Made by a program: the position numbers and the translations under genes
NCBI GenBank assembly: GCA_023428655.1
Contig: JAEYXC010000180.1
Coordinates: forward strand, 1-24,704
Origin: Bacillota bacterium
GTDB lineage: Bacteria > Bacillota > Clostridia > Lachnospirales > Lachnospiraceae
DNA: 24,704 bases
Direction: 5' to 3'
In this document: one piece after another, positions 7,718 to 14,882 of the stretch
Numbering within the stretch: position 1 is the first letter of the stretch
Layout: each line of letters begins with the position of its first letter
Notes under the pieces: model-generated
Told to the model about the DNA's origin: nothing
What the model saw: the letters and a program-made list of their open reading frames with translations, nothing else
Databases searched by the model: none

Positions 7718-7909
7718 AAGAATTTGACTATGAAGGTCAAATACGCCAAAGAATTGGTGTTTCATGATACAGAACAACCAAACGAATATCTTGATATTTT
7801 TACTTGTATGTAAGGTGAGTATATGTAACCTACAATGCAAGACAGACCAGCCACGAAGGTTGGGTAAGACCACAAAAATGGTTTTATTCACCGATGTGGC
7901 TGTTTTTTT
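7718..7909 (+). promoter_or_regulatory. Structured leader RNA, candidate riboswitch or attenuator
   Basis: The leader can form successive hairpins: TTTGAC/GTCAAA (about 7723-7741), CGCCAA/TTGGTG (about 7745-7760), AATATC/GATATT (about 7785-7798) and GTAAGGT/ACCTAC (about 7810-7833), ending in a terminator (7848-7909). GGTGAGTA (7814-7821) can also pair with TATTCACC (7885-7892) in the terminator's 3' arm, giving a mutually exclusive antiterminator. The region from 7836 has faint likeness to a B12 box but lacks the conserved core, so I do not assign a class. Length and position fit ligand-controlled expression of the importer. Confidence 0.55.
7848..7909 (+). terminator. Intrinsic terminator in the importer leader
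   Basis: CAGCCAC (7848-7854) pairs with GTGGCTG (7896-7902); inside, 7858-7872 pairs with 7879-7892 through G-U pairs and one bulge around a CAAAAA loop. Seven Ts follow (7903-7909). It lies between the promoter and the first gene, so it must be read through or bypassed for the operon to be expressed. Confidence 0.8.
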
Positions 7910-7947
7910 GCCCAGAGGTAAATCAATTTGCAGGAGAAATGACAACG

Positions 7948-9027
7948 ATGAGAAGGACTAATTTTCTAAAAAAATTCTTAAACCGCGGTGATCCCGATAT
8001 CAGGTTAATCGTATTTCTTTTAGGTGCCTTAGCAATTCTGTCTTTGTTGCTTGGCGTTGGTCTCGGACCGGTTACGGTTGCTCCGGATAAGGTAGCAAAA
8101 ATATTGTTAAGCCGTATACCTGGCTTAGAAGAGATAATACCGCGTACTTGGGAACAGCTTGATCAAAATATTGTTCTAGGGCTCCGCCTTCCCAGAGTTT
8201 GCCTCGGGATGGTGGTTGGTGCGTCGCTCTCAGTTACCGGTGTAACAATGCAAGCACTGGTGAGAAATCATCTTGCCGACCCATTTATTCTTGGCGTATC
8301 GTCAGGTGCCTCGGCCTTTGCTACCTTGGGTATGATCTTTGGAGTATTTTCATTTCTTGGCGAATATTCGTTGTCGATTAGTGCATTCCTTGGCGCGGCC
8401 GTTACCATTGTATTTGTTTATACGATCTCACGTGTGCGAGGGCGAATAAACATAACCCAGCTACTGCTTTCCGGTGTTGCAATATCAATGATAATGGATA
8501 GTTTTACTCGGATCATTACATTAAGTGCGCCCAACGCGCTTGGATTACATAACGCAACCTTTTGGATGTCAGGCAGTCTTGCCGGAGCAAAATGGGGATA
8601 TCTTAAGCTTCCGCTAGCTGTTTTGCTGATATGCTCCGTTGTACTTATGATTAATTATCGAGGACTCAATTTGCTGCTACTTGGTGATGAGAGTGCAGGT
8701 GCGCTTGGTATCAATGTGCGCCGACTACAAAAGCTACTGATTCTGATCGCTTCACTTATGGCTGGAGTGACGATTGCCGTTAGCGGCTCCATTGGCTTTG
8801 TCGGTTTGATGGTTCCTCATTTTACACGACTGCTCGTTGGAAGTGATCATCGAAAGGTCTTACCCATAGCAGCCCTTTTAGGGGGGATACTTGTTGTATG
8901 GGTTGATGTAGCAGCTCGAATGCTCCTTGCGCCGGAAGAATTGCCTGTCGGTATTCTTACGGCGATTATTGGAGGACCACTGTTCCTCTGGCTGCTTAAA
9001 CACAATAAAGAACGCAAGTATAAGTGA
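7948..9027 (+). CDS. FecCD/BtuC-type ABC transporter permease
   Basis: A 359-residue polytopic membrane protein with about ten hydrophobic segments that forms the channel of a metal-chelate (ferric siderophore, haem or cobalamin) importer. Family landmarks are LRLPRVCLGMVVGASLSVTG near residue 72 on, DPFILGVSSGAS near 110, and the GFVGLMVPHFTRLLVG coupling region near 285. The start is uncertain: ATG at 7948 is 11 bases after AGGAG, while the in-frame ATG at 7939 is only 2 bases from it. A further in-frame start at 7894 lies within the terminator and is unlikely. It overlaps the weak GTG of the next frame but is 14 bp from the chosen ATPase start. Confidence 0.9.
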   Translation: MRRTNFLKKFLNRGDPDIRLIVFLLGALAILSLLLGVGLGPVTVAPDKVAKILLSRIPGLEEIIPRTWEQLDQNIVLGLRLPRVCLGMVVGASLSVTGVTMQALVRNHLADPFILGVSSGASAFATLGMIFGVFSFLGEYSLSISAFLGAAVTIVFVYTISRVRGRINITQLLLSGVAISMIMDSFTRIITLSAPNALGLHNATFWMSGSLAGAKWGYLKLPLAVLLICSVVLMINYRGLNLLLLGDESAGALGINVRRLQKLLILIASLMAGVTIAVSGSIGFVGLMVPHFTRLLVGSDHRKVLPIAALLGGILVVWVDVAARMLLAPEELPVGILTAIIGGPLFLWLLKHNKERKYK

Positions 9028-9041
9028 CAGGAGGAAGAACG

Positions 9042-9818
9042 ATGCGTTTGCAAATAGAAAATCTGACCTATTCATATGGCGATAAAGATGCTGTCGATGA
9101 CATCAAGCTGCATGTGAAGAAAGGTGAGTTTGTAGGGCTTATTGGTCCAAACGGTAGCGGAAAATCAACCCTACTAAAAAATCTTTACAGGGCACTTGTA
9201 CCAGACACCGGGAAAGTTATGCTGGACGGAGAAAACCTACTGACCATGAGCCATAAAAAATCAGCGCTGAAGCTAGGTGTTGTTGGTCAGGAAAACGATG
9301 TACCCTTCGATTTTCTTGTTGAGGAAATTGTTGCGATGGGGCGAAACCCACATAAGAAATTATTTGAGATCGATAATGCCCATGATAAATATATGGTTCA
9401 TCATGCCTTGGAGCATCTCGGTATGGAGAATATGGAAAAACGAAGTTATCTTAGCTTGTCAGGCGGCGAAAAGCAACGTGTTATTATTGCGAGAGTTATC
9501 GCACAGGAGAGTGACTTTCTTATATTGGATGAGCCGACCAATCACCTTGATATAAGCTACCAACTTCAGATTTTTGATTTTATCAAACGTCTGGGGGTCA
9601 CTGTTCTTTCCGCAATCCATGACTTAAATATGGCAGCACTTTATTGTGACCGCATCTATGTTCTGGAGAAGGGTAGGGTCGTCCTAGATGGCACACCGGC
9701 GGAGGTACTTACACCAGAAAATATCTTTCGTGTCTACGGCGTACGCTGTAGTACGATGATACACCCAATTACCGGCAAAATCTCAATTACTTTTTTGCCC
9801 GCTGGAATTGGTGTATAA
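9042..9818 (+). CDS. ABC transporter ATPase for metal-chelate import (FecE/BtuD-type)
   Basis: A 258-residue ATPase that drives the preceding permease. Walker A GPNGSGKST (about 37-45), Q-loop VVGQEN (about 83-88), signature LSGGEKQRV (about 137-145), Walker B FLILDEPTNHLD (about 157-168) and the switch histidine in AIHD (about 189-192) are all intact. The NHLD form of the D-loop is typical of iron-chelate and cobalamin importers. The ATG at 9042 has AGGAGG seven bases upstream; a GTG at 9024 overlaps the previous stop and has no binding site. It sits centrally in the permease, ATPase, binding-protein operon. Confidence 0.92.
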   Translation: MRLQIENLTYSYGDKDAVDDIKLHVKKGEFVGLIGPNGSGKSTLLKNLYRALVPDTGKVMLDGENLLTMSHKKSALKLGVVGQENDVPFDFLVEEIVAMGRNPHKKLFEIDNAHDKYMVHHALEHLGMENMEKRSYLSLSGGEKQRVIIARVIAQESDFLILDEPTNHLDISYQLQIFDFIKRLGVTVLSAIHDLNMAALYCDRIYVLEKGRVVLDGTPAEVLTPENIFRVYGVRCSTMIHPITGKISITFLPAGIGV

Positions 9819-9850
9819 ATAACATTACGTACCGCTTCAGGAGGATTATC

Positions 9851-10834
9851 ATGAAATCAATATTTATACCAACAGCAATGCTTCTTGCCCTCGTCTTCAT
9901 TTTGTCGGGCTGTACAAAGCCAATCGATACAGTATCTGCGGTGCCTCCAAGCTCATCCGACACCCCAAGAAATTCCGATTACCCATTCTCCTTGAATAAT
10001 TACGACAGAGAAGTTACTGTGTCCGAAAAGCCCCAGAGAGTGCTGACCCTTGGACCTAACTGTACGGAGCTTTTTGTAGCCCTCGGTCTGACGGATTACA
10101 TCGTCGGTAACAGTCTTGAAAATCACAGTCGTGGACCACTTCCGGAATATGCCTGGGAATATGCAAAAATCCCGAAGCTCAGTTATGGCTCCGCTAGCCG
10201 AGAAGTAGTAGTTTCCAGTGGTGCGGACTTCATCTATGGCATCGACTGGGAATTTGGCGGTAACGGATTGGACATCAATGAACTATCGGGATATGGTATG
10301 ACGACCTATATGAACTCTGCAGCAACCTTAGAGCAGCAGTATCAGGAAATCCTTGATATAGGAAGGATTTTTGGCATTACGGATAAGGCAGAAGCTTTTG
10401 TAGAGGATCAGAAGGCTCGCATCAAGGCCGTTGAGGACAAGGTAAAAGGCACGGATGCAGCAAAGGTTCTTGTTTACGACGGTAGCAATAATGGTGTGTT
10501 TACTTGTACTGGAATCAACTTTGAGTCCCTGCTTATAGGCATGGCAGGAGGCCAGAATCTGTTTGGTGACCTTAAGGATAAGGCATGGGTTACGGTCAGT
10601 TATGAGGAGATTCTTGCTCGTGAGCCGGACATCATTGTTATCCATGACTATGATGCACCTTCCGTTGAGGAGAAAATTGCCGAGATCAAAGCGAATGATA
10701 TACTTGCTCAGCTTGACTGTGTCAAGAACGAGCGTTTTGTAATCATAGAGCTGGAAAGTGTGTTGCCCGGTAATCGAATGGCGTATGCGGTTGAAAAGCT
10801 TGCAAGGGGCTTCTATCCGGATCTGTTTCAATGA
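9851..10834 (+). CDS. Metal-chelate ABC transporter substrate-binding lipoprotein
   Basis: A 327-residue lipoprotein of the periplasmic binding protein family 2 (FepB/BtuF-like). The signal peptide ends in a lipobox LSGC with lipidated Cys21; a Ser/Pro-rich linker follows, then the ligand-binding domain from about residue 55 (PQRVLTLGPNCTELFVALGL near 61-80) to the end (AYAVEKLARGFYPDLFQ). It would capture the substrate outside the membrane and hand it to the permease. The AGGAGG site and the 32-bp gap make it the third gene of the importer operon. The ligand (ferric siderophore, haem or corrinoid) cannot be told; the leader RNA may reveal it. Confidence 0.9.
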   Translation: MKSIFIPTAMLLALVFILSGCTKPIDTVSAVPPSSSDTPRNSDYPFSLNNYDREVTVSEKPQRVLTLGPNCTELFVALGLTDYIVGNSLENHSRGPLPEYAWEYAKIPKLSYGSASREVVVSSGADFIYGIDWEFGGNGLDINELSGYGMTTYMNSAATLEQQYQEILDIGRIFGITDKAEAFVEDQKARIKAVEDKVKGTDAAKVLVYDGSNNGVFTCTGINFESLLIGMAGGQNLFGDLKDKAWVTVSYEEILAREPDIIVIHDYDAPSVEEKIAEIKANDILAQLDCVKNERFVIIELESVLPGNRMAYAVEKLARGFYPDLFQ

Positions 10835-10921
10835 TACAAGGGGAAGGAAGTCGATCGAAAGCTTTTCAACACATAATGAATAAGATGGTTATGATATTTA
10901 CATGGGACTTGGTTCTGTATT

Positions 10922-11794
10922 TTACGGAGCTGAGTCCTCTTTCGTATCCTCCTTCTTTATTTCCTGCTCCTCCAATTCTTCATTGCTTACTGGATCCGTT
11001 ACAGCAGTAACTTCTTCGACTGCTTGTGCAGAAGTACCAGCCTTACGGGCAGCAAATCCTGAGAATATAACAATCACAATTCCGATTAAGAAAAGGAAGA
11101 TAGCAATAAACTGTGAGGTTGATAAGGGACCGATGGCACCACGCTCTAGGTCTCCGCGGAAAAATTCCAGAATAAAGCGCCCGGCACTATAAAAGGTTAG
11201 ATAGAAGCCGGCTACCTGGCCTTTGGCTTTGGATTTCTTTGCTATCATGATCAGCACGAAGAAGTGGAGAAAATTCAAGGCGCTGGAGAGGGGCTGAGTA
11301 GGGATGAGCGGAACATTATTTGGCGCAAAATCCGATTCACGAAAGATAATGTGGAATGCACTGTCCGTCTCATGTCCGAAGCAGCAGCCTGCTAACACAC
11401 AGCCAAGTCTTCCGAAGCCCTGGGCAAGAGCGATGGAGGGCATAACTAGATCAAAGTATTCTAGGAAATCTAACTTATGCTTACGGATAAAGAGATATCC
11501 GGAGAAGATACCGCCGATGATACCTCCGTATACAACAAAGCCTTGAGAGACATCCAATAATAAGGATGGGTCTGCTATGATATCCTTGATCTGTGTAATG
11601 TAGTATAGAAGCTTTGCGCCAAGCATTCCTCCAACCAGAGCCCAGATAAATAGGTTGAAGATTAGTTCATATTTCATTCCTTTCTTTTTCGCGCGATATT
11701 CCGTCGTGATATAAGCGGAGAGTGCTCCGATAGCGATCATCAGACCATAACCATAAATCGTTACAGGCCCGAGTGTGAATAATTCGTTCTTCAT
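10922..11794 (-). CDS. lgt: Lgt-like prolipoprotein diacylglyceryl transferase, divergent form
   Basis: A 290-residue protein with about seven membrane segments. It has the Lgt outline: YGYGLM near 14-19, a Gly-rich loop VVYGGIIGG near 87-95, GRLG at 128-131 and YSAGRFILEFFRGD in the C-terminal part. Lgt transfers diacylglycerol from phosphatidylglycerol to lipobox cysteines. It differs from classical Lgt: the loop His of HGG is Tyr, and the GRxGNF-type motif reads GRLGCVLAGCCFG with a CC pair. A 45-residue Glu-rich tail ends the protein. ATG at 11794 has AAAGGA upstream; a TTG at 11812 is less likely. It converges on the importer operon, which encodes a lipoprotein, but is transcribed separately. 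Confidence 0.75.
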   Translation of the reverse strand: MKNELFTLGPVTIYGYGLMIAIGALSAYITTEYRAKKKGMKYELIFNLFIWALVGGMLGAKLLYYITQIKDIIADPSLLLDVSQGFVVYGGIIGGIFSGYLFIRKHKLDFLEYFDLVMPSIALAQGFGRLGCVLAGCCFGHETDSAFHIIFRESDFAPNNVPLIPTQPLSSALNFLHFFVLIMIAKKSKAKGQVAGFYLTFYSAGRFILEFFRGDLERGAIGPLSTSQFIAIFLFLIGIVIVIFSGFAARKAGTSAQAVEEVTAVTDPVSNEELEEQEIKKEDTKEDSAP

Positions 11795-11844
11795 TATCTC
11801 AATTCCTTTCAAATCATATGTAAGTGATAAATATATCTTTCTTC

Positions 11845-11850
11845 AGTATA
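11845..11850 (-). promoter_or_regulatory. Probable -10 box of the lgt-like gene
   Basis: TATACT read on the minus strand, about 50 bases before the start codon at 11794. The -35 region at normal spacing is poor (ATTTTC), while TTGATA lies 23 bases upstream. Weak evidence. Confidence 0.35.
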
Positions 11851-11935
11851 CATAATTTCCTTAGAAAAGAAAATATCAACAAGGAAAATAATTATATATT
11901 TGTTTACCGTAAGTTGGAAAATATGTAAATAACTG

Positions 11936-11964
11936 TTGACAGCGTAACAATGTTATGTTACATT
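11936..11964 (+). promoter_or_regulatory. Promoter of the YhbD/bactofilin-like/ABC operon
   Basis: TTGACA (11936-11941), 17-bp spacer, TACATT (11959-11964). A cluster of palindromes overlaps the spacer and the start region, so expression is probably controlled by a repressor or activator. A second weaker candidate, TTTACA-N17-AATATA (12170-12198), lies immediately before the first gene. Confidence 0.7.
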
Positions 11965-11995
11965 GAGCTTAACGTAATAGAACATTGTTACAATG
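11944..11995 (+). promoter_or_regulatory. Palindromic operator cluster over the promoter
   Basis: GTAACAATGTT (11944-11954) and AACATTGTTAC (11981-11991) are perfect inverted copies 26 bp apart. Each is itself nearly symmetrical: TAACA-A-TGTTA (11945-11955) and CATTGT-T-ACAATG (11983-11995). Two like sites flanking the -10 and start point suggest cooperative binding of a dimeric regulator, possibly the operon's own HTH protein or a TetR-type protein elsewhere. Confidence 0.6.
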
Positions 11996-12221
11996 ACGTT
12001 TGTACATGGCAAGCGGGTCCGTAAAGCGTACTTTCCATGATATGCACCTAAGCAAGGTGAGAATAAAGCGTGAAGTACGCTCGGGTAGCAAGCTTGCTTT
12101 AATATATGCGAATACACACGGGAACGGAAGCAGCTCACACTGCCTGCTACTTCCGGTTGTAAAAATTGCTTTACATAAGGCGAAAATATTAAAATATAGA
12201 ACGGAGAAAGGGGAAAGAAAT
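11971..12221 (+). other. Long structured 5' leader of the YhbD operon
   Basis: About 250 nt separate the main promoter from the first start codon. The stretch contains AGCGTACTT/AAGTACGCT (about 12017-12080) enclosing a CACCT/AGGTG hairpin, a 12-bp palindrome AGCAAGCTTGCT, and CGGAAG-CAG/CTG-CTACTTCCG (about 12125-12155). No T-run follows, so control of translation or RNA stability is more likely than termination. An open frame runs through it in phase with the first gene but lacks a ribosome binding site. Confidence 0.4.
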
Positions 12222-12917
12222 ATGCTGATATCGAAGAAAGAATTATTAAATGAAACGGGGATTTCCTATGGACAGCTTTACCGTTGGAAGAGAGAGGGGT
12301 TAATCCCGGAGGAATGGTTCATCAAACAGCCCTCTTTTACCGGCCAGGAGACAGTATTCCCGAGAGGTAAAATTATGGCTCGAATCAAAGCTATTCAGGA
12401 GCTTAAGGATAAATATTCCCTGGAGGAGCTGGCAAAAATTCTATCACCGGAGGTGGCGGAACGCTATTTTACAGTGGAGGACCTTGGGATGATTGAGGAG
12501 ATTGAGGATAATTTGATCCCCGCCTTTGTTCAAGCCTTTCAGAAGAATAATTTCTCTTTCGTTGAGGTCCTTATCATGATTGCTTTAACTGATTTCAAGG
12601 CACATTCGGACGTATCAAGGGGACAGCTTATGGAGATTGTGGAGGGACTTAAGGGATATCTGCCAAAGATGAAGTCCACCGGCTATATCCTTATCCTTTT
12701 TGATCGACAGAAGGATTACTACGCAACCATCTATGAGGAACAGGCCCAGGTATATATTGATAGTAGATTAAGTATTGTAAAGGAAATTCATATTAATGAT
12801 CTATCGAATTCGTTGAAGCTCAAATATAGAAACCGCTTTAATTTTAAGTTTGATCAGGAGCAGGAAAGTAATGAAACCCAATATAGCGTAGAAGGCTTAG
12901 GAGTGAACATGATATGA
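12222..12917 (+). CDS. yhbD: YhbD-like HTH protein (DUF4004)
   Basis: A 231-residue protein with an N-terminal MerR-like helix-turn-helix (about residues 2-70). The opening LISKKELLNETGISYGQLYR, then WKREGLIPEEWF and a TGQETVFPR stretch, matches what I recall of Bacillus YhbD. The C-terminal two thirds are alpha/beta and unassigned. In Bacillus subtilis yhbD precedes yhbE and yhbF, which encode bactofilins affecting flagellar assembly; the same order is found here, which supports the call. ATG 12222 has AGGGG upstream; the longer open frame from 12000 has none. Its last 4 bases overlap the next start. It may regulate its own operon. Confidence 0.8.
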   Translation: MLISKKELLNETGISYGQLYRWKREGLIPEEWFIKQPSFTGQETVFPRGKIMARIKAIQELKDKYSLEELAKILSPEVAERYFTVEDLGMIEEIEDNLIPAFVQAFQKNNFSFVEVLIMIALTDFKAHSDVSRGQLMEIVEGLKGYLPKMKSTGYILILFDRQKDYYATIYEEQAQVYIDSRLSIVKEIHINDLSNSLKLKYRNRFNFKFDQEQESNETQYSVEGLGVNMI

Positions 12918-13768
12918 AACGTGGTTTGATAAGCTTAGGACAAAGGACTCTGCAAGGAGAATACGGGACAGTACTGGCAGCAGGGGCTCTACAGATATCG
13001 GATAGCCGGGTTAGGAGACTATCCGTTGCCGGTCAGCTACAAGCGAATAAGTCATTCTTCGGTAAGGTTTCATGTGCCGGTGAGTTAATAGGGGAGGAAA
13101 TACAATTCACCAGACTATCTATATCCGGTTCTGCTAATTTGACCCAAATATGTAAGGGGGATATTGTATCAGTCAAAGGTTTTGTTGCAGCAGAGTATCT
13201 AGAATGTCGCATACTGCAAAACGGAATGGGGCAAAAGAAAAACGAAGGTAAGGAGGATGCCTTTGTATGTTGGCAGGGAATCTATCATGCAGATACCTTT
13301 GAGAGCTGTGGTGCGATATTAATGAGCTTTGAATACCGGTTTCGTAATATTATCAGTCATGCCGGCTTTCGTTGTCACGGCGAAATAGAATGCGAGAGCT
13401 TTTATAGTTTTTCTGATCTGGATGTAGAGTCTGTGAATGCGGAAAGAATATTTCTCTTATCCAGGGCTAATATTCGAGTTGGTCAATTAACCGGTACCCA
13501 TGTATCGATTAAGAACAATTTCAAGGCGGATCAGCTATACAAAGGATTACCGAAGACCATGGTCTATCGGAAGCAGAAAAAGCCGAATCAGATTGCTGTA
13601 GTCGGATCAATAGAAGCAGATTATATCACCTTGGAATATACCAAAGCGGACTTCATTAGTGGGAATGATATTTATATCGGAGACATGTGTATCATTGAGT
13701 ATGTAGAATATCGGAATAGTATCACAATATCAGAGAAGGCAGTGGTGAATGAGGTGGTAAGGATATGA
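12914..13768 (+). CDS. Bactofilin-like polymer-forming protein (YhbE-type)
   Basis: A 284-residue protein without membrane segments or signal peptide, composed of short beta-strand repeats of the bactofilin/polymer-forming type: alternating hydrophobic residues with Gly and small turns (for example ISGSANLTQICKGDIVSVKG near 74-93 and CHGEIECESFYSFSDLDVES near 155-174). Bactofilins form right-handed beta-helices that polymerise without nucleotide into cytoskeletal filaments. A charged insertion (about residues 107-116, MGQKKNEGKE) breaks the repeat. It overlaps both neighbours by 4 bp (ATGA), so it is translationally coupled and probably made in fixed ratio with the next protein. Identification rests on fold-like pattern and synteny with yhbDEF. 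Confidence 0.72.
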   Translation: MKRGLISLGQRTLQGEYGTVLAAGALQISDSRVRRLSVAGQLQANKSFFGKVSCAGELIGEEIQFTRLSISGSANLTQICKGDIVSVKGFVAAEYLECRILQNGMGQKKNEGKEDAFVCWQGIYHADTFESCGAILMSFEYRFRNIISHAGFRCHGEIECESFYSFSDLDVESVNAERIFLLSRANIRVGQLTGTHVSIKNNFKADQLYKGLPKTMVYRKQKKPNQIAVVGSIEADYITLEYTKADFISGNDIYIGDMCIIEYVEYRNSITISEKAVVNEVVRI

Positions 13769-14874
13769 ACAATGAGAAGATAGAAGGAATCGGATCAATT
13801 CATGGAGGAGATTATAACGATATTATAGTGGATGGAATGGGAAAGCTGAAGGGAGTCGTTACCGCCGAAAAGGTAATTGTATCCGGGGCCTTCAAATGCA
13901 AAGGGGAATTAACGGCAAAGGAGCTTCAGATTGATGGATTTGCGCGAATTCATAAGAATATCAAGATGAAGAGGCTGGCGCTACAGGGGACATTAAAGCT
14001 TCGTCATGCCGATGTGAATGGAGACCAGTTTCAGGGTGAGGGTTTGTTGACATCAACGGGTACTGTTTGTGCGGATGAAATAATGCTTCGCGGGATATGC
14101 TCGGTGAAAAAGATGCAAGGTGATATTATAACCATACATAATGATCTTGGTACGATAAACCGTGCTGTTAAAAAGCTGAAGCTGTTGGCCTTTCTATACT
14201 TCGGAAGACGGATCAGCTTCGATTACAGTCTGGTGGACCAGATAGAATGTACCTCCTTATATGCAAGCAGAATCAAGTCCAAGGTGGTACGTGCCAATCA
14301 TATTGAGCTGGGGGAGGCTTGTGTTATAGATCGACTGTATTGTGATGGAACAATGATTATTGATCCAAGCTGCAAGATCAGAAAAATATATTCGAAAAAT
14401 GAGCGAAAGGCATCTAATTCCGAGGAGAAAAATAGTATGGCAAATATGACAATCAAAAAGATATTGGATCTATATAAGCAGGAAACCATCAATGAGGAGG
14501 AAGCAGAGTTAATGCTGAGTGCAGTCCTTGCTAGCAGCTCTACGAATGCGCTCAGGGAGGGTACGGATAATGGGATAGCAACACCCTGGGAAGAGGATGG
14601 TAAGCTACGATTGGTTGCATTTATTGGTAAGAGGCTAATGAAGAGAGAAGAAGCTGGACGGAACCAGTTTACGTTTTCTTATGAAGGGAAGGCCTTGAAT
14701 GTAGAATGTCATGGTAGCTTAACCTGCAATGATGTCTTAGGCGATGTATCAGCAGGTGGCTCCATTAGCTGTAAGAATATCGGTCAGGATGTGACATGCG
14801 GGGGAAGTATTACTTGTAATGATATCGGAGGAGATATAACGGCTGGAGGAAATATGAGTAAGGGGAGCCAGTAG
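13765..14874 (+). CDS. Bactofilin-like polymer-forming protein (YhbF-type) with extra C-terminal repeats
   Basis: A 369-residue cytoplasmic protein, a paralogue of the preceding one. Residues 1-210 are bactofilin-like beta repeats starting IEGIGSIHGGDYNDIIVDGM. Residues about 225-255 hold a helical motif (IKKILDLYKQETINEEEAEL) like the short helical segments at the ends of DUF2089/SHOCT-type proteins. The C terminus (about 310-369) has a second, regular Gly/Cys repeat: GSLTCNDVLGDVSAGGSISC, then KNIGQDVTCGGSITCNDIGG, with a roughly 17-residue period and five Cys. This is longer than Bacillus YhbF (about 235 residues, from memory). It overlaps the upstream gene by 4 bp and lies 8 bp before the ABC exporter genes. 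Confidence 0.72.
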   Translation: MNNEKIEGIGSIHGGDYNDIIVDGMGKLKGVVTAEKVIVSGAFKCKGELTAKELQIDGFARIHKNIKMKRLALQGTLKLRHADVNGDQFQGEGLLTSTGTVCADEIMLRGICSVKKMQGDIITIHNDLGTINRAVKKLKLLAFLYFGRRISFDYSLVDQIECTSLYASRIKSKVVRANHIELGEACVIDRLYCDGTMIIDPSCKIRKIYSKNERKASNSEEKNSMANMTIKKILDLYKQETINEEEAELMLSAVLASSSTNALREGTDNGIATPWEEDGKLRLVAFIGKRLMKREEAGRNQFTFSYEGKALNVECHGSLTCNDVLGDVSAGGSISCKNIGQDVTCGGSITCNDIGGDITAGGNMSKGSQ

Positions 14875-14882
14875 GAGGGAGA

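Noticed and set aside
7836..7900. Cobalamin riboswitch
   Set aside because: Only a faint B12-box-like stretch is present and the conserved aptamer core was not found; left as an unassigned leader.
12000..12221. N-terminal extension of the YhbD-like protein
   Set aside because: The family starts at LISKKELL; no binding site precedes the upstream start, and the stretch looks like a structured leader.
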